Positions 33,842 to 42,437 of a stretch of 64,000 bases of DNA are shown piece by piece (the stretch's first letter is position 1; each line of letters opens with the position of its first letter). The stretch is from assembly GCA_910578785.1 (NCBI GenBank), contig CAJTSJ010000012.1, positions 1 to 64,000 of the forward strand. Direction: 5' to 3'. Made by a program: the position numbers and the translations under genes. The notes under the pieces were generated by a model, which worked only from the letters and a program-made list of their open reading frames with translations, did not search any database and was not told the DNA's origin. Origin of the DNA: an uncultured Muribaculum sp. (GTDB lineage: Bacteria; Bacteroidota; Bacteroidia; Bacteroidales; Muribaculaceae).

Positions 33842-35631
33842 TGTCGGAGCACACGTCGGTAGGAATTGAATATCTTGGACTTGGACACAAAACCCACATA
33901 TTTCCCGTCTTCAACCACAGGAAGGTTCCAGGCCCCGGTGTCGTCAAATGTCTTCATCACTTTCTCCATAGTGTCGCCGATTTCTATCATGGCCGGAGGC
34001 GAACTCATGAACTTCCTGACATACATCTTTTTATAAAGGTCCGGACGGAACATTATGTTTCGTATATCATCGAGCAAGACTACACCGAGCAGAGTGCCCT
34101 CGTCGTTTACTACCGGAAACAGATTGCGGTTTGACTGCGAAATGACATCGACCATCTGCTTAAGGTTCATGTCGGGATGCACTGTCTTGAAGTCGTTTTC
34201 TATCACACTGTTTATCTTCAGCAGACGCAGCACCGACTTATCTTTATGATGTGTCAGCAATTCGCCCCGCTTAGCCAGTCGGATGGCGTATATGCTGTAT
34301 GGCTCGAATATCTTTATCGTGCCGTAGGATATAGTCGACACAATCAGCAGAGGCAGAAACAGCTCATATCCGCCTGTCAGCTCGGCGGTAAGGAATATGG
34401 CCATCAGGGGCGCATGCATCACACCGCTCATCACGCCGGCCATCCCCATCAGCGCGAAATTCTTGACAGACAAATCTATACCCAATCCAAGGTGATTGAG
34501 CATGAACGCAAAGCAGAACCCAAGCATACAGCCTACGTGCAGAGCCGGGGCAAACGTTCCGCCCACACCGCCGGCACCGTTGGTCGACGACGTGGCAAAC
34601 ACCTTCATCAATGTCAGGGCCGCGACATACAGGGTAATCACCCATGCCGTATCACGATCTTTATAAAAGAGCGAACCGTTGAGCACCGAACCGGCATCGC
34701 CGTTAATCATAGATGTTATCACGTCGTAACCCTCACCGTAAAGAGGCGGGAAGAGGAATATAAGTCCGGCCAGGATGATGCCTCCGATAAGAGCCTTCTT
34801 CCATGGATTCTTTATCGATCCATAGAAGCTTTCCATCCTGTTTATAACCCTTATAAAGTATAGCGAAACGAGTCCGCACAGCACTCCGAGCACAAGCGCA
34901 TAAGGTATTCTGACCGGGAGGAAAGTCTCGCTCTGCATGAAAAAGAACTGAGCGTCGAATCCCGTGAATATGTATGCCACGGTAGCCGCCGTAATCGACG
35001 ATATCAGAAGAGGCATCACCGACACGGTGGTCAGGTCAATCATCAGAACCTCGAGCGTAAACAGCGCCCCCGCAAGCGGAGCCTTGAAGATGCCGGCCAG
35101 ACCGCCTGCCGCACCGCATCCGACAAGTATCATCAACAGTCTCGGCGACAGACGGAACGCCTGTCCGATGTTGCTTCCGATGGCGGCGCCGGTATACACT
35201 ATCGGACCCTCGGCGCCGACCGATCCGCCGAAACCGATAGTTATTGACGAGGCCACTATCGACGTATAGCAGTTGTGGGGCTTCAATCGGCTCCTGTTCT
35301 GCGATATGGCATAAAGCACCCTCGTCACACCGTGGGAGATGTTGTCGCGCACTATATACCTGACGTAGCATGTCACTATAAATATTCCTATAAACGGATA
35401 TACCAGATACAGGTAGTTACTGCCGGTTATATCGATGTTGAGCAACAACGAACTGGAAATAAAATGAATGAGCCACTTGAATATCAGGGAAGCGAAGCCG
35501 CAAAGCACACCGGTGATCAACGCGAGTATCAGCACGAAGTCCTTCTCCTTTATGTGCCTTTCGCGCCATAAAAGCAACTTCGTGAACCAGTTTCCGCCTA
35601 TTAAAGAAAATTTATGTATTACCTTTCTCAT
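33826..35631 (-). CDS. CLC-family chloride channel/transporter with paired CBS domains
   Basis: A paralogue of the convergent CLC, 601 residues. Transmembrane core to about residue 440 with SHG, GSVGAEGP (gate Glu141), GGVGGTFAP and Val195 at the internal-glutamate position. Two CBS domains fill the C-terminus (about 465-590; FPVVNDEGTLLGVV and LPVVEDGKYVGFV), which in CLC proteins bind adenine nucleotides. Start is ATG 35631, whose A is the last base of the upstream TGA (TGATG), so translation is coupled to the sugar-transferase gene; a TTG three bases upstream is discounted. The tail overlaps the neighbouring CLC gene by 16 bp. Confidence 0.9.
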   Translation of the reverse strand: MRKVIHKFSLIGGNWFTKLLLWRERHIKEKDFVLILALITGVLCGFASLIFKWLIHFISSSLLLNIDITGSNYLYLVYPFIGIFIVTCYVRYIVRDNISHGVTRVLYAISQNRSRLKPHNCYTSIVASSITIGFGGSVGAEGPIVYTGAAIGSNIGQAFRLSPRLLMILVGCGAAGGLAGIFKAPLAGALFTLEVLMIDLTTVSVMPLLISSITAATVAYIFTGFDAQFFFMQSETFLPVRIPYALVLGVLCGLVSLYFIRVINRMESFYGSIKNPWKKALIGGIILAGLIFLFPPLYGEGYDVITSMINGDAGSVLNGSLFYKDRDTAWVITLYVAALTLMKVFATSSTNGAGGVGGTFAPALHVGCMLGFCFAFMLNHLGLGIDLSVKNFALMGMAGVMSGVMHAPLMAIFLTAELTGGYELFLPLLIVSTISYGTIKIFEPYSIYAIRLAKRGELLTHHKDKSVLRLLKINSVIENDFKTVHPDMNLKQMVDVISQSNRNLFPVVNDEGTLLGVVLLDDIRNIMFRPDLYKKMYVRKFMSSPPAMIEIGDTMEKVMKTFDDTGAWNLPVVEDGKYVGFVSKSKIFNSYRRVLRHYSED

Positions 35632-37055
35632 CAAATACCTTTTCCGGTTAACACCGTCTTGACGGTGTATATCATTATTTTCAAATCCATTATTATGGAC
35701 ACATTCTCCAGATAGAGCAAATCGTAGCGCAGACGTTCGAGCATACCGTCAATATTGCTTGCATAGCCATACTTGACCATTCCCAGCGACGTAAGGCCCG
35801 GACGCACCTGCTGAATCAACGTATAATACGGAGTGTGTCGCGTTATCTGCTCGATATAGTATTCGCGTTCGGGACGCGGACCTACAAGCGACATGTCGCC
35901 TTTAAGCACATTCCAGAATTGGGGAAGCTCGTCAAGGCGATACTTGCGCAGGAAGTGACCGATCCGGGTCACTCGCGAATCGCTCACGGACGACAGCAAC
36001 GGTATGCCGTTTGATTCGGCATCTGAACGCATCGATCTGAACTTATACAGTATGAACGGCATCTTGTGGATTCCTATCCGCTCCTGGCTGTAAATGACCG
36101 GCCCCGGAGAGTCGAGCCTGACAAGCACGGCGAGAACCACCATCAACGGCGACAGCAGAATCAGGGCGAATACCGACAGTACGATATCCATAAGCCGCTT
36201 GATGTTTTTTGTACTGTTTGCGATGTTGGCATGAGCCATGTCGACCAAAGGCTCGCCGACGATATTGGATATACGCTTCTGGGCTGTCAGCATCGAATAT
36301 AGGTCCGGTGCCATCAGAACCGGCCTACCGTATGGCAGCAGACGGTTTATCAGCTCAAGCGTAGCCTTAAAGCCGTTCTGATGCGGAACTATCACGAAGC
36401 TACTGACATCAAGCGACTCGCACACCTCCGGAAACTGTTTCCGGCTGATGACGGGGACCCCGTCTATTTCGGCGATATCGGCAGGATAATCCTGGACATT
36501 GACAAAGCCGACAATCTTCATTCCCATCCACGGCTGTGCGTCGGCTATTCTACGCGCCATCGATACAGCTTTCTGCGTAGTACCTATGACCAGCGTGTTT
36601 TTACACCACGCGCCTGTACGTATCTGCTTCGTGGCAACGGTCGTGATAATGAACCTCGATGTATAGACACATCCGAACATGATTCCTATCAGCACCAGCA
36701 ACGACAGATACGACTCGTAGCGGTCAGGGGTCAGGTCGTCGATCAGAGCGACGAAGAAAAATATGACCCCGCCTATGAAAACCGAGATTATGGTGCTTCC
36801 AAGTTCTTCAAGACGCGACTTCAGGAACACAGTGTTGTAATATCCCGTAATCCAGTATATGCCCAGCATGACCAACGGCACCAGAATCTGCTCGAGCTTG
36901 ACGGGATAATACAAAAGATAGTCAGAGAGCGAATCGACACACTGGACATTGTTGATATGGTTATAACGATATATATTAAACAAGAGTACGGCGATGTTCG
37001 TAGATATGAAATCGCCGGCCACATATATCAATTTATGTAGACTCTCTCTGCTCAA
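35631..37055 (-). CDS. Polyprenyl-phosphate sugar-1-phosphate transferase (WbaP/WcaJ-type)
   Basis: Inner-membrane enzyme that loads the first sugar phosphate onto undecaprenyl phosphate for exopolysaccharide or O-antigen-like glycans. N-terminal hydrophobic helices (about 1-140), a CoA-binding-like Rossmann domain (about 150-270) and the catalytic domain from about 285, with KRLMDIVLSVFALIL, YKFRSMRSDAE, RKYRLDELPQFWNVLKG and DMSLVGPRPE. The start is TTG at 37055, overlapping the tsaC TGA (TTGA); no in-frame ATG precedes the first helix. No glycosyltransferases or export genes are adjacent, so this initiating enzyme is separated from any glycan cluster. 474 residues. Confidence 0.9.
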   Translation of the reverse strand: MSRESLHKLIYVAGDFISTNIAVLLFNIYRYNHINNVQCVDSLSDYLLYYPVKLEQILVPLVMLGIYWITGYYNTVFLKSRLEELGSTIISVFIGGVIFFFVALIDDLTPDRYESYLSLLVLIGIMFGCVYTSRFIITTVATKQIRTGAWCKNTLVIGTTQKAVSMARRIADAQPWMGMKIVGFVNVQDYPADIAEIDGVPVISRKQFPEVCESLDVSSFVIVPHQNGFKATLELINRLLPYGRPVLMAPDLYSMLTAQKRISNIVGEPLVDMAHANIANSTKNIKRLMDIVLSVFALILLSPLMVVLAVLVRLDSPGPVIYSQERIGIHKMPFILYKFRSMRSDAESNGIPLLSSVSDSRVTRIGHFLRKYRLDELPQFWNVLKGDMSLVGPRPEREYYIEQITRHTPYYTLIQQVRPGLTSLGMVKYGYASNIDGMLERLRYDLLYLENVSIIMDLKIMIYTVKTVLTGKGI

Positions 37056-37639
37056 GACCTGATAATTTGAATATTGCCATTTAAGTCTATCTTGACTATC
37101 CTTGAGGGCATGCTTTTGCCGGTATCGCCGCGCCTCGTGACAGCTACATAGTCGACCGCGTCCAGGATGTCGGAGGATATCTCACTGTAGACTGAGGGAG
37201 CGGGCATGCCGCTGACATTGGCCGATGTCGACACTATCGGACGACCGAACATCAGGCAAAGCGATTTGGAGAATGTTTCAGTTGTGACACGCATTCCTAC
37301 ACTGCCGTCGTCGGCAAGCAGATTCGGCGCCAGCCCTTTGCCTCCGTCGAGCACCATGGTCGTCGGGCGTTCGTCGGCCATAAACTTATAGGCCTCGTCC
37401 GGAATCCTGCCAACATACTGTCCGAGCATGTCCAAAGAGCCCACGAGAACTATCAGGGCCTTGCTGTCGGAACGATGTTTGATGTCGTAGACACGCCGCA
37501 CGGCTTCGGGATCGGTGGCATCGCAGCCTATACCCCACACCGTGTCGGTGGGATACAAAATGACCTCACCACGCTCCAACGCTTCGCATGCAAGACGCAA
37601 ATCTTTTTCCACAATATCAAGATTGTTTTGACACTCCAT
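37052..37639 (-). CDS. L-threonylcarbamoyladenylate synthase (Sua5/YrdC family)
   Basis: Makes threonylcarbamoyl-AMP for the t6A37 modification of ANN-decoding tRNAs. YPTDTVWGIGCDA and the KHRSDSKALIVLV segment near the N-terminus, with STSANVSG later, are family hallmarks. Start ATG 37639 gives 195 residues and sits 20 bp after a consensus promoter; a frame open to 37792 would cross that promoter. It lacks the C-terminal Sua5 extension. A second family member is at 43488-44111. First gene of tsaC-sugar transferase-CLC, joined by overlapping stops and starts. Confidence 0.9.
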   Translation of the reverse strand: MECQNNLDIVEKDLRLACEALERGEVILYPTDTVWGIGCDATDPEAVRRVYDIKHRSDSKALIVLVGSLDMLGQYVGRIPDEAYKFMADERPTTMVLDGGKGLAPNLLADDGSVGMRVTTETFSKSLCLMFGRPIVSTSANVSGMPAPSVYSEISSDILDAVDYVAVTRRGDTGKSMPSRIVKIDLNGNIQIIRS

Positions 37640-37658
37640 AGAGTCTGTTAATTTACTA

Positions 37659-37666
37659 CAAAGATA
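37659..37666 (-). promoter_or_regulatory. Promoter -7 element for tsaC-transferase-CLC unit
   Basis: Minus-strand TATCTTTG, exact consensus. With a start site around 37652 the leader is only ~13 nt, which supports ATG 37639 as the tsaC start. Confidence 0.65.
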
Positions 37667-37761
37667 ATGTTTGGTTAGGAGATTACGAAATTTAAGCGGC
37701 GTTAAATATTTTTGTGCTTGCTCTACAGGCGCTATAATATGAAAATTCGGCAGAATATGCG

Positions 37762-37769
37762 TAACTTTG
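37762..37769 (+). promoter_or_regulatory. Promoter -7 element for uvrA
   Basis: TAACTTTG, exact consensus, 24 bp before the uvrA ATG at 37793. It is divergent from the tsaC promoter, about 95 bp away. Confidence 0.65.
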
Positions 37770-37792
37770 CAAGTTAATAATTTTTGGGACAC

Positions 37793-40591
37793 ATGTCAGA
37801 CAATATATATGTAAAAGGTGCGAGGGTCAACAATCTGAAGAACATAGAAGTAGAAATTCCCCGCAACCGGCTTGTTGTTATAACCGGAGTCTCCGGGTCC
37901 GGAAAGTCGTCGCTCGCTTTCGACACGCTGTATGCCGAAGGACAGCGTCGCTACGTCGAAAGCCTGTCGGCCTACGCCCGACAGTTTTTGGGCAAGATGG
38001 CAAAACCGGAAGTTGATTTCATCAAAGGCCTTCCGCCGGCCATAGCCATTCAGCAGAAAGTCAACACCCGCAATCCGCGCTCGACAGTAGGAACGTCAAC
38101 CGAGATTTATGACTATCTTCGTCTGCTGTTCGGACGAATCGGCAAGACATATTCACCCGTAAGCGGTGTGCGAGTGAAGAAGCATACCGTGGAGGATGTC
38201 CTGTCAACAGCCAAAAGCTATCCCGAAGGCACACGCATGGCCGTGACAGCGCCCATAAGTCTTCCTGACAAACGCCAGTTCAAAACTCAGCTCGAAGTAT
38301 TGCTCAAAGGGGGCTATTCACGCGTGATGAAAGACGGAACCGAATTTGTCAACATCGAAGACCTCCTTGCCGACGACAAATTAAAGAATTCAGCTGAAGG
38401 CTACGAACTGCTCATAGACCGTCTGGCCGTCAGCCATGAAGGAGACGAGCTGAGCCGTCTGGCCGATTCCGCCGAAACGGCATTTTTCGAAGGCCACGAC
38501 AAGATGAGCCTGCTTGTGTGGGGAACCGACGGCATACACCGCCACGACTTTTCAAAACGGTTTGAAGCCGACGGAATCATATTTCAGGAGCCGTCCGACC
38601 TCATGTTCAACTTCAACAATCCCTACGGAGCATGCCCCACTTGCGAGGGTTTCGGGAAGACGATAGGCATCGACCCAAATCTTGTTGTGCCCGACCCGTC
38701 GCTGTCGGTATATGACGACGCAGTGGTGTGCTGGCGTGGCGAAAAGATGAGCGAGTGGAAGCGCGAACTTATCCGGATAGCTCCTATGGCCGGGTTCTCC
38801 ATCCACAAACCCTACTGCGAGCTGACTCAAAAGGAACTTGACATACTCTGGCACGGACATGGCATGTTCGGAGGCATTGACGGATTCTTCAGAATGGTCG
38901 ACGAAAACCAATATAAGATTCAGTACCGGGTCATGAAGTCGCGATATAGGGGCAAGACCGTATGCCCCGACTGCCACGGCACACGCCTGCGCAAAGAAGC
39001 CGACTACGTTAAAATAAATGGACGCACCATATCCGAACTCGTCAGAATGCCAATCGCGGAACTCAGACAATGGTTTTTAGAGCTGGACCTCGACGAGCGC
39101 GACACCAAAGTCTCCCAACGGCTCATAACCGAAATAAACAACCGCATAGGATTCCTGTGTGATGTCGGCCTCGGCTATCTTACCCTCGACCGAATGTCGT
39201 CGACACTTTCGGGTGGAGAAAGCCAGCGAATCAATCTGGCCACTTCGCTGGGAAGCAGCCTTGTCGGTTCGCTTTACATACTCGACGAACCGAGCATCGG
39301 ACTGCATTCACGCGACACGCAGAAACTCATCGGCGTACTACGCAAATTGCAGCAGATAGGCAACACCGTGGTCATCGTGGAGCACGACGAGGAAATCATG
39401 CGCGCGGCCGACTACCTGATCGATGTCGGCAAGGATGCCGGCCGTCATGGAGGCAACATCATATTCAGCGGCGATATGGAAAACCTGCCCAAGGATACCG
39501 AATCATACACAGTGCGCTACCTAAACGGCGACCTGTCGATTGACGTACCGCAACGCAGGCGCAAGTGGCGTGACTACGTGGAAATCGCGGGGGCGCGCGA
39601 ACACAATCTCAAGAACATCGACGTTAAGTTTCCGCTGGGAGTTATGACCGTGGTCACGGGAGTGTCGGGTTCAGGAAAATCAACCCTGGTGCGTGACATT
39701 CTTTATCGTGCACTTGTACGCCACTTAGGCGAAGCCGGCGATGCGCCCGGACTGCACAAGAACCTGCGCGGCGACCTGAGCCGCATCTCTGCAGTGGAGT
39801 TTGTAGACCAGGACCCCATAGGCAAATCGTCGCGAAGCAATGCCGCCACCTATCTTAAAGCGTTCGACGAAATCCGCAAACTGTTTGCCGAACAGCAGGG
39901 AGCCAAACAGATGGGCTTCACTCCGGGATATTTTTCGTTCAACTCCGAAGGCGGACGTTGCGAAGAATGCAAAGGCGAAGGCACCATAACCATTGAGATG
40001 CAGTTCATGGCAGACATCGTAATACCTTGCGAGGCATGTCACGGACAGCGCTATAAACGGGATGTGCTGGAAATAAAGTTCCGCGACAAAAACATCAACG
40101 ACGTGCTCAACATGACTGTCAACCAGGCGATTGAATTCTTCAGTGAATCATCCGATTCGACATCGAAGAAGATTGTGCGCCGCCTGCAGCCGCTCAAAGA
40201 TGTCGGTCTCGGCTACATCAAGCTCGGACAGTCATCGTCGACTTTGTCGGGAGGCGAAAACCAGCGTGTCAAACTTGCCTACTTCCTCGCACAGGAAAAG
40301 CCGCAACCAACCATGTTCATATTCGACGAACCGACCACCGGATTGCATCTTAACGACATCAACACGCTTATGGACAGCTTCAACCGACTGATAGCGCAAG
40401 GCCATACCGTCGTAATCATAGAGCACAATCTTGATGTTATAAAGTGCGCAGACCACGTAATAGACATAGGTCCGGAAGGAGGTGACAAGGGCGGCAATGT
40501 AGTCATAGCCGGCACTCCGGAAGAAGTGGCGGCATGCCGGGAAAGCTATACGGGACGTTACCTGAAAGAGAAATTACAATCAATGGATTGA
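37793..40591 (+). CDS. uvrA: Excinuclease ABC subunit A
   Basis: DNA damage recognition ATPase of nucleotide excision repair. Two ABC modules: Walker A GVSGSGKSS at 32-40 and GVSGSGKST near 623-631; signatures LSGGESQR near 471 and LSGGENQR near 817. Zinc-finger cysteines appear in CPTCEGFG, CPDCHGTRL, CEECKGEG and CEACHGQRY. Start ATG 37793 is preferred over a TTG nine bases upstream; length 932. It is a stand-alone gene on its own promoter. Bacteroidales usually have more than one UvrA, so this need not be the only copy. Confidence 0.96.
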   Translation: MSDNIYVKGARVNNLKNIEVEIPRNRLVVITGVSGSGKSSLAFDTLYAEGQRRYVESLSAYARQFLGKMAKPEVDFIKGLPPAIAIQQKVNTRNPRSTVGTSTEIYDYLRLLFGRIGKTYSPVSGVRVKKHTVEDVLSTAKSYPEGTRMAVTAPISLPDKRQFKTQLEVLLKGGYSRVMKDGTEFVNIEDLLADDKLKNSAEGYELLIDRLAVSHEGDELSRLADSAETAFFEGHDKMSLLVWGTDGIHRHDFSKRFEADGIIFQEPSDLMFNFNNPYGACPTCEGFGKTIGIDPNLVVPDPSLSVYDDAVVCWRGEKMSEWKRELIRIAPMAGFSIHKPYCELTQKELDILWHGHGMFGGIDGFFRMVDENQYKIQYRVMKSRYRGKTVCPDCHGTRLRKEADYVKINGRTISELVRMPIAELRQWFLELDLDERDTKVSQRLITEINNRIGFLCDVGLGYLTLDRMSSTLSGGESQRINLATSLGSSLVGSLYILDEPSIGLHSRDTQKLIGVLRKLQQIGNTVVIVEHDEEIMRAADYLIDVGKDAGRHGGNIIFSGDMENLPKDTESYTVRYLNGDLSIDVPQRRRKWRDYVEIAGAREHNLKNIDVKFPLGVMTVVTGVSGSGKSTLVRDILYRALVRHLGEAGDAPGLHKNLRGDLSRISAVEFVDQDPIGKSSRSNAATYLKAFDEIRKLFAEQQGAKQMGFTPGYFSFNSEGGRCEECKGEGTITIEMQFMADIVIPCEACHGQRYKRDVLEIKFRDKNINDVLNMTVNQAIEFFSESSDSTSKKIVRRLQPLKDVGLGYIKLGQSSSTLSGGENQRVKLAYFLAQEKPQPTMFIFDEPTTGLHLNDINTLMDSFNRLIAQGHTVVIIEHNLDVIKCADHVIDIGPEGGDKGGNVVIAGTPEEVAACRESYTGRYLKEKLQSMD

Positions 40592-40702
40592 ACTTCGTTT
40601 TGTGTTAATTTATTGTTAAATGTCGATGATGTCTTAAACTTCATTCCGTAAGCAATGTCATAATGACAGACTAATTCATTAACAACTTAACAACAAATTC
40701 TT

Positions 40703-41290
40703 ATGAAGAAACAATTTTTGAGCTTCGTTGTACTTGGCATGTCACTTTTCTCCTTATCGGCTTCAGCACAGCATCATCACGGCGCAATGCACCAACGCGC
40801 ACAGCAACCGGCCACTGAATGTTGCGTAAAACCGGAATGCACAAACAACAACGGAGCTTGCTCGCCCGCGGAATGTTGCCCCGGCTTTGAAGGTCTCAAC
40901 CTCACTGCGGAACAGCAGGCTAAGCTGAAAGCGCTTCGCGAAAAGTCGGGAGCACAGCGTCAGGAAAAAGCCAAAGCCGGTAAAGAAGCCCGAAAAGACC
41001 GCCGCGCGCAGTCTGATTCAGTCAGACGTGCCGATCAACGCGACTATCTTAACGGAGTAAAGGAAATACTTACACCTGAACAATACGTACAGTTCCTCGA
41101 AAACATGGTGGTCAACGGACGGCCCGGTCATGGTCGCCCCAACCCACGCGAAATGCGCCAGAGTCCACGCTGTCAAGGTCCACGCCACGACGGTGCCGTA
41201 CAGCAGAAAAAGATTAAACGCTCCGACAATTCTGTTGTTATAAGCGGTTCCGGCAAAAAAGCTGAAAAGGCTGTAAAAACAGAAAAATAA
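40703..41290 (+). CDS. Secreted Spy/CpxP-like LTxxQ protein, His- and Cys-rich
   Basis: Signal peptide to about residue 22 (ASAQ). The mature N-terminus has HHH and several clustered cysteines (ECCVKPEC, GACSPAECC). Two LTxxQ motifs (LTAEQQ and LTPEQY) flank a long basic helix rich in Lys, Arg, Gln and Glu (KAGKEARKDRRAQ), the pattern of Spy/CpxP periplasmic chaperone-like and metal-responsive proteins (DUF4890-type in Bacteroidetes). The last ~60 residues are Pro/Arg- and Lys-rich. No consensus promoter is visible in the 111-bp upstream gap, which suggests an alternative sigma factor or a regulator. Function is inferred only from composition. Confidence 0.75.
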   Translation: MKKQFLSFVVLGMSLFSLSASAQHHHGAMHQRAQQPATECCVKPECTNNNGACSPAECCPGFEGLNLTAEQQAKLKALREKSGAQRQEKAKAGKEARKDRRAQSDSVRRADQRDYLNGVKEILTPEQYVQFLENMVVNGRPGHGRPNPREMRQSPRCQGPRHDGAVQQKKIKRSDNSVVISGSGKKAEKAVKTEK

Positions 41291-41355
41291 CCGATTGAAC
41301 CAAATGCTTCACAGCCTCGTTTTATTATTGATTTGTTAACTAAATACATAAAACT

Positions 41356-41763
41356 ATGGCTTACAAAATAGCAGAAATTGAAGGAATAGGCAATGCTTAC
41401 GCTGAAAAGCTGGAAGCAGTTGATGTTAAGACTACTGACGACCTGCTTCGTCGCGCCGCCACCAAGAAAGGCCGCGAACAGCTTGCAGAAGAGGCCGGTA
41501 TAAGCGAAAAGCTTATATTGAAATGGGCCAACCATGCCGACTTGTTCCGTATCAAAGGAATAGCCGGACAGTTTGCCGAACTACTTGAGGCAGCCGGAGT
41601 AGACACCGTAAAGGAATTCCGCCACCGTGTAGCCGCAAATCTTCAACCTAAGCTGGTCGAAGTCAACAACGAAAAGAATCTATGCAACCGTGTGCCGTCA
41701 GTCAGCGAACTCGAACGAATGATAGCCCAGGCAAAAGAGATGGAGCCGGCCATCAGCTACTAA
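41356..41763 (+). CDS. DUF4332 helix-hairpin-helix protein
   Basis: 135 residues, no signal peptide. The pattern EGIGNAYAEKL and KGIAGQFAELLEAAGVD repeats a G-I-G/A helix-hairpin-helix motif, as in DUF4332 proteins, which resemble the helical domains of DNA-binding enzymes; no catalytic residues are evident. It lies 65 bp after the Spy-like gene on the same strand, with no promoter consensus between, so co-expression is possible but not clear. Confidence 0.82.
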   Translation: MAYKIAEIEGIGNAYAEKLEAVDVKTTDDLLRRAATKKGREQLAEEAGISEKLILKWANHADLFRIKGIAGQFAELLEAAGVDTVKEFRHRVAANLQPKLVEVNNEKNLCNRVPSVSELERMIAQAKEMEPAISY

Positions 41764-41802
41764 GCTTGACGTAAGTTGCCGGAATAAACATAAACAATAT
41801 AA

Positions 41803-41843
41803 AAGCCTTTACAGACACCCGTTATGAATGTCCGTAAAGGCTT
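41803..41843. terminator. Hairpin between DUF4332 and thioredoxin genes
   Basis: A 10-bp stem (41803-41812 with 41834-41843), extended by four more pairs after one mismatch, lies between two convergent genes. T-rich sequence follows on the minus strand (TTTTATATT) and less clearly on the plus strand, so it mainly serves the thioredoxin transcript. Confidence 0.65.
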
Positions 41844-41862
41844 ATGTTCTTAAACCCGCCGA

Positions 41863-42348
41863 TTAACGCGGCGCATTCTGCGGTGCGGCGTTAGGGTCGG
41901 GCATGATTGACTGAACCGCGCCTTCAAGTTCCTCCTCGGTCATAAAACCGATGTTGCGGTCGATGACTCCCTGCTGGTTGACAAACAGAAGTGTCGGCAC
42001 AGACTCTACGCCATACTGGCGCGCAAGCTGCGGAGCCTTGTCAATGTCAACGTAAATAAACTTTACCTTGCCGTGATATTTACGGGCGACCTTATCGAAT
42101 ATGGGATGCAACTGCTTGCAGGGCGGACACCATGAGGCTGAAAAGTCTACAACCACCGGCATCGGAATAACACCCTCAAACTCAAGAATGTCATTTTCTC
42201 CCAACTCAATCGGAGCTCCGGCCGCTTCGTCGACAGCCTCGGCTGTGGCCTCGGCCTCCTTTACTTCCTTAGAGGTGGAATTGCCGCATGATGTGACTCC
42301 AATCAGAGCTATAGCCATGGCAACCGCACCAATCAAATTTTTCTTCAT
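41863..42348 (-). CDS. Thioredoxin-fold lipoprotein
   Basis: Periplasm-facing thiol oxidoreductase. The lipoprotein signal ends GVTSC with lipidation at Cys21, then an acidic Ala/Glu linker and a thioredoxin domain with active site WCPPCK (Cys74, Cys77) and cis-Pro motif SVPTLLF. Start ATG 42348; a TTG at 42378 would spoil the signal. CPPC rather than CGPC suggests a TlpA-like or electron-shuttling role. 161 residues. Tandem with mdh on the same strand but separated by a hairpin. Confidence 0.88.
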   Translation of the reverse strand: MKKNLIGAVAMAIALIGVTSCGNSTSKEVKEAEATAEAVDEAAGAPIELGENDILEFEGVIPMPVVVDFSASWCPPCKQLHPIFDKVARKYHGKVKFIYVDIDKAPQLARQYGVESVPTLLFVNQQGVIDRNIGFMTEEELEGAVQSIMPDPNAAPQNAPR

Positions 42349-42375
42349 AATCAATAGTTTTTTATAAAACAGGGA

Positions 42376-42408
42376 CAAGGTGTTCCCTCATTGTGAAGAA
42401 ACACCTTG
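42376..42408 (-). terminator. Possible terminator after mdh
   Basis: A 9-bp stem (CAAGGTGTT with AACACCTTG) and 15-base loop lies 30-62 bp past the mdh stop. On the minus strand it is followed by TCCCTGTTTTATAAAAAA, so the T-run is slightly displaced. It would separate mdh from the thioredoxin gene. Confidence 0.5.
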
Positions 42409-42437
42409 CAGATAAGTTTAGTTCAATACCATTCGTA

